A stretch of DNA of 64,000 bases. It comes from Photobacterium halotolerans DSM 18316 (GTDB lineage Bacteria; Pseudomonadota; Gammaproteobacteria; Enterobacterales; Vibrionaceae). Position 1 is the stretch's first letter. Each line of letters starts with the position of its first letter. The position numbers and the translations under genes are program-made. The notes under the pieces were generated by a model. That model ran no database searches, was not told where the DNA came from, and was given only the letters and a program-made list of their open reading frames with translations. The stretch covers positions 62,001 to 126,000 of the forward strand of contig NZ_AULG01000013.1 in NCBI RefSeq assembly GCF_000425165.1, written 5' to 3'. Shown piece after piece: positions 60,652 to 64,000 of the stretch.

Positions 60652-61983
60652 GTGTCGCATTTATGTCAGACGGTCAGTGCACTTATTGAACGTGTTCGCA
60701 CGGCGCCGGAAAGTACTGCCCGGCTGAGACAGCCGCTGGCGGCTCAGTCTGACGTGTCGGGCGTCGACTGGCTGGATGCCCAGACGCTGTATCCGAAATT
60801 GTACTGGCAATCGCGTGATGGTCAGGAGGAAGTGGTGGCACTGGGCCAGCATGCGGTTTATTCCGATCCGCAGCCTGCCTGCGCCCTGCTCCAGGATGAA
60901 CAGCGTGTGTGGGGCTGCCGTGCTTTTGATGCTGAGGAAAACCGCAGCGATCCGACGCTGTGTTCTTATTTTTTCCTGCCCTGTATTGAGCTGATCCGCG
61001 AGGGCGACACATGGTCACTGGCGGTGAACCTGCATGGCGGCAAAGCATCAGTGATAGCAAAGCTCAGACAATTAGTGACCAAGAAAAGCGTGTTGCCTGC
61101 CATTAGCGGCGCAGAGACAGCGGCGCCGATCGTGTCTGTGCGCCACACCCCGAATCACACTCACTGGCACAAGCTGGTCGGCGATGTGCTGGCGGGCATT
61201 CAGGCCGGGCAGTTCGACAAAGTGGTGCTGGCCAGAAAGAGCACAGTAGCAATCAATTCTGCGATATCAGCCGCGCAATTACTCAGTGCCAGCCGTCAGG
61301 CCAATGCGCACAGTTTTCATTTCATGCTGGCGCTGGATGAGCAACGGGGGTTTGTGGGCTCGAGCCCTGAGCGTTTGTATCAGCGTGACGGTGCCAGTCT
61401 TCAGACCGAAGCACTTGCCGGTACTATTGGCCGCGGGCGCACACCTGCACAGGATCGGCAATGGGCCCGCTGGCTCAGCCTGGATGCGAAAAACCGTCAG
61501 GAAAATCAGTACGTGGTGGACGATATTACCGATCGTCTGGCGCCCTATGTTGATAATCTTGATGTTGAGGCATCGCCAGCACTGCTGCAACTGTGTCAGG
61601 TACAGCACTTAAAACGCCACTTTCGTGCCCGGCTCAAACCCGGCGTCTGTGGCGTGAATCTGCTCCATGCGCTGCAACCTACCGCTGCCGTGGCCGGATT
61701 GCCCCGCAGCTCAGCCATGCAGTTTATCCGCCAGTATGAACCGTTTGACCGCGGCTGGTATGCTGGTTCGCTGGGTTATGTCAGTCGCGAAAAAGCAGAA
61801 TTCTGTGTGGCGATCCGCAGCGCTTATGTCATGCAGGATCAACTGCAGCTTTTTGCCGGAGCGGGCATAGTGGCAGGCTCTGAAGCTAGCAGTGAATGGC
61901 AGGAGCTGGACAGGAAAATGTCGACCCTGCTGGCGCTAATCCAAGATTTCGCTGCCGCAACGCACGTGTCTGAGGTGGCCTGA
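60652..61983 (+). CDS. menF: Isochorismate synthase MenF
   Basis: A 443-residue chorismate-utilising enzyme making isochorismate, the first committed step of menaquinone synthesis. The catalytic lysine is in GQFDKVVLARKSTV. Further motifs are FVGSSPERLYQRDG, EALAGTIGRGRTP with the catalytic glutamate, and AVAGLPRSSAMQFI with YAGSLGYVSREKAEFCVAIR. The likely GTG start has GTGAGGTCAAG upstream. It overlaps menD (TGATG), so the two are translationally coupled. Confidence 0.94.
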   Translation: MSHLCQTVSALIERVRTAPESTARLRQPLAAQSDVSGVDWLDAQTLYPKLYWQSRDGQEEVVALGQHAVYSDPQPACALLQDEQRVWGCRAFDAEENRSDPTLCSYFFLPCIELIREGDTWSLAVNLHGGKASVIAKLRQLVTKKSVLPAISGAETAAPIVSVRHTPNHTHWHKLVGDVLAGIQAGQFDKVVLARKSTVAINSAISAAQLLSASRQANAHSFHFMLALDEQRGFVGSSPERLYQRDGASLQTEALAGTIGRGRTPAQDRQWARWLSLDAKNRQENQYVVDDITDRLAPYVDNLDVEASPALLQLCQVQHLKRHFRARLKPGVCGVNLLHALQPTAAVAGLPRSSAMQFIRQYEPFDRGWYAGSLGYVSREKAEFCVAIRSAYVMQDQLQLFAGAGIVAGSEASSEWQELDRKMSTLLALIQDFAAATHVSEVA

Positions 61984-63728
61984 TGATTGGCGGACAGGCT
62001 CACCTGAACCGGATCTGGGCGCGAACCCTGCTCGAAGAATTGTCACGCCTGGGGGTGACAGAGCTCTGCCTTGCCCCCGGTTCACGCTCGACACCGCTGG
62101 CACTGGAAGCCGACGCGCATCCGGCACTGAATCTGCATACCCATTTTGATGAGCGCGGACTGGGCTTTCTTGCGCTCGGTATGGCCAAAGCCAGCGGCCA
62201 GCCTGTGGCGGTTATCGTGACCTCCGGCACCGCGGTGGCCAATCTGATACCGGCTGTGGTTGAAGCGGGACTGACCGGTGAAAAGCTGGTGTTGCTGACC
62301 GCCGACCGGCCTGTCGAACTGATCGGCTGCGGCGCCAATCAGGCGATCTGCCAGCCGGGAATCTTCTCTTCTCACGTGACCGCCAGCCTGGATCTGCCCA
62401 GCCCTTCTGTGACTGTCCCGTTAAGCTGGCTGCTGACATCGGTAGATGAGCTGCTGTTTCGCCAGCGTCAGCAGGGTGGTGCGGTGCACATAAACTGCCC
62501 GTTTCCGGAGCCTCTGTATTCGCCAGACCCGCCGGATGAATCGGGCTATTACACAGGGTTGCTTGCTCACTGGCGAAGCGCGGAGCAGCCTTTTACCTGT
62601 GTGTCTGTTCAGCCTGCACGGGTCACTGTGCCTGATGATATTCAGGCGCTGCGCAGCAAAAAGACGGTCATTATCGCCGGTGACATGTCTGTTTCAGACG
62701 CGCAGGCGGTGGCCGCACTGGCGGCAGCGCTGGCATGTCCGCTGTTGTGCGATCCGCAATCGGGGATTGGCAGTGACTGGGCGCACTACGATCTCTGGCT
62801 GCAGGTTGACGAGCTGGCCGCGCCGCTGAATGAGTGCAATCTGATCCTCCAGTTTGGCTCACGCCTGATTTCCAAGCGCCTGACCCAGTGGATTGCCCGG
62901 CAGGTCGGTGAAAGGCAGGGCGAATACTGGTATGTGTCGGCCGACAGGGCACGTCACAATCCGGACCACCTGCCGCAATGCCATTTTGTCGCGGGTATTG
63001 CCGACTGGGCAGACAAGGCCCTGACAGCGTTAGCAAAAACCGCCGCTGATGATCCGCTGCCCGGACAGACACATCAGCAGCAGTGGCGACAGGCACTCCG
63101 GCACACGGCGCAGCAGGTCCATGCCAGGGTCGGCAGCTATTTAGCGGCCAGTGGCGCAATGTCGGAGCTGGCACTGGCGATGGATCTGAGCCACAGGGGT
63201 CAGCAGGCGAGTCTCTTTCTGGGTAACAGCCTGATTGCCAGACTGGTTGACATGTTTACTCTGTTTGACGGGCGTGCTGTTTACACCAACCGGGGCGCTT
63301 CGGGCATTGACGGGCTGGTCGCCACTGCGGCAGGGGTGCAGCGTGCCAGCGGCAGTCCTTTGATTTTGCTGCTGGGCGATACCTCGCTGCTGCATGATCT
63401 GAATTCGCTGGCGTTATTGACCCGCAGCAAAACACCTGTGGTTATCGTCGTCACGAACAACGACGGCGGTGCCATTTTTGACCTGCTGCCTGTCCCGCCG
63501 GACAGTAAACAGCATCTGTACCAGATGCCGCACGGTTATCAGTTTGAGCACGCTGCCCGTCAGTTTGGACTGGCGTATTACAAAACCGCGACACTGTCTG
63601 CTTATCAATCGGTTGTGAATGAGCATTTGCTTGCCGGGACAGGCGCGCTGCTGGTGGAGATCCCGACGACGCCGGGAGAAGCCGGCGAGCAGCTCAGCCA
63701 GTTCATCAGAGATCTGCATGCTCTGTAG
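61983..63728 (+). CDS. menD: SEPHCHC synthase MenD
   Basis: A 581-residue thiamine-diphosphate enzyme that adds the succinyl-semialdehyde unit from 2-oxoglutarate to isochorismate. Visible are LCLAPGSRSTPLALEA, the SGTAVANLIPAVVEAGLTGE block, LVLLTADRPVELIGCGANQA and the C-terminal ThDP region with GASGIDGLVATAAG and LLLGDTSLLHDLNSLALL. Length is typical. The end overlaps the menH start by 11 bases. Confidence 0.96.
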   Translation: MIGGQAHLNRIWARTLLEELSRLGVTELCLAPGSRSTPLALEADAHPALNLHTHFDERGLGFLALGMAKASGQPVAVIVTSGTAVANLIPAVVEAGLTGEKLVLLTADRPVELIGCGANQAICQPGIFSSHVTASLDLPSPSVTVPLSWLLTSVDELLFRQRQQGGAVHINCPFPEPLYSPDPPDESGYYTGLLAHWRSAEQPFTCVSVQPARVTVPDDIQALRSKKTVIIAGDMSVSDAQAVAALAAALACPLLCDPQSGIGSDWAHYDLWLQVDELAAPLNECNLILQFGSRLISKRLTQWIARQVGERQGEYWYVSADRARHNPDHLPQCHFVAGIADWADKALTALAKTAADDPLPGQTHQQQWRQALRHTAQQVHARVGSYLAASGAMSELALAMDLSHRGQQASLFLGNSLIARLVDMFTLFDGRAVYTNRGASGIDGLVATAAGVQRASGSPLILLLGDTSLLHDLNSLALLTRSKTPVVIVVTNNDGGAIFDLLPVPPDSKQHLYQMPHGYQFEHAARQFGLAYYKTATLSAYQSVVNEHLLAGTGALLVEIPTTPGEAGEQLSQFIRDLHAL

Positions 63729-64000
63729 CCAGTTTCTTACCCGGAGCGATCAGCCTGAACAGCCGGTGATGGTGTTTCTCCATGGCCTGCTGGGCAGCGG
63801 AGCAGACTGGCTTGATTGTGCTCAGTGGCTGCAAGCCTATTCCTGTATCGGGCTGGATTTGCCCGGTCATGGCGGCAGCCGCGCTGTTGCCTGTCACTCT
63901 CTGGATGAGGCGGCGGGACAGGTTCGCGATAGCCTGACCAAGCTTCAGCTGGCTGACCGGCCCCTGGTGCTGACGGGCTACTCACTGGGTGCCCGTATCG
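63718..64000 (+). CDS. menH: SHCHC synthase MenH, 3' end cut off by the window
   Basis: The first 94 codons of an alpha/beta hydrolase-fold enzyme that eliminates pyruvate from SEPHCHC. The oxyanion-loop region MVFLHGLLGSGADW and GLDLPGHGGS are followed by the nucleophile elbow TGYSLGAR at the window edge. The ATG lies inside the end of menD, giving an 11-base overlap. Identity rests on motifs plus position after menD. Confidence 0.9.
   Translation, partial: MLCSQFLTRSDQPEQPVMVFLHGLLGSGADWLDCAQWLQAYSCIGLDLPGHGGSRAVACHSLDEAAGQVRDSLTKLQLADRPLVLTGYSLGARI

Overview
The window reads as chromosomal DNA of a marine gammaproteobacterium, most likely Vibrionaceae and perhaps Photobacterium. This rests on a VF530-type DNA-binding protein, a menF-menD-menH run, a GntR-prpB-prpC-prpD locus and overall gene style. 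It is an inference; no rRNA or other taxonomic marker is present. I found no tRNA, rRNA or CRISPR array.

Layout. 1-5.7 kb: 5'-cut aspA, a HypT-like LysR regulator, a secreted alpha/beta hydrolase, a GNAT, a peroxiredoxin, an RRM protein and the VF530 protein. 5.7-13.8 kb: a glpSTPQUV-type glycerol ABC importer (minus strand), divergent from an AcoR-like sigma-54 activator, with a -24/-12 promoter candidate in front of glpS. 13.8-21.1 kb: small regulator/target pairs (MerR with an FMN quinone reductase, LysR with an NmrA-like reductase, TetR with an HPP membrane protein), several with visible operators, plus a class IV aminotransferase, a second LysR, a SIMPL protein, and a DUF559 nuclease-like gene next to two palindromic repeats. 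21.2-27 kb: an unassigned operon encoding a GNAT-diiron oxidase fusion, an MFS transporter, a MetZ-like PLP enzyme and an exported hydrolase, convergent with a GlxA-type AraC regulator.

28.2-44.5 kb is the highlight: an AT-richer island encoding a complete phenazine pathway of the D-alanylgriseoluteic acid (Ehp) type. It holds an EhpR-like drug-binding protein, phzB-D-E-F-G, an ANL/LuxC-like carboxylate-reducing pair, a methyltransferase, an MFS exporter, an SDR, a flavin monooxygenase, an adenylation enzyme, a carrier protein, a KAS III-like acyltransferase and a type I DAHP synthase. Together these can take chorismate to phenazine-1,6-dicarboxylate, reduce one carboxyl to a hydroxymethyl, add a methoxy group and esterify the hydroxymethyl with an amino acid.

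44.5-46.6 kb is a gene graveyard (relics of rtcR and an ISAs1-family transposase) holding one intact cargo gene, a bacterial aegerolysin. 46.6-54.9 kb: DUF2946 and PepSY iron-type genes, small kinases, a GFA protein, a DMT transporter, a quinone oxidoreductase, a LuxR relic, hchA and a Mpo1-like protein. 55.2-60.0 kb: the 2-methylcitrate locus GntR-prpB-prpC-prpD, with three tandem copies of the palindromic repeat between prpB and prpC. 60.6-64.0 kb: menF-menD-menH (menH cut by the window end), translationally coupled.
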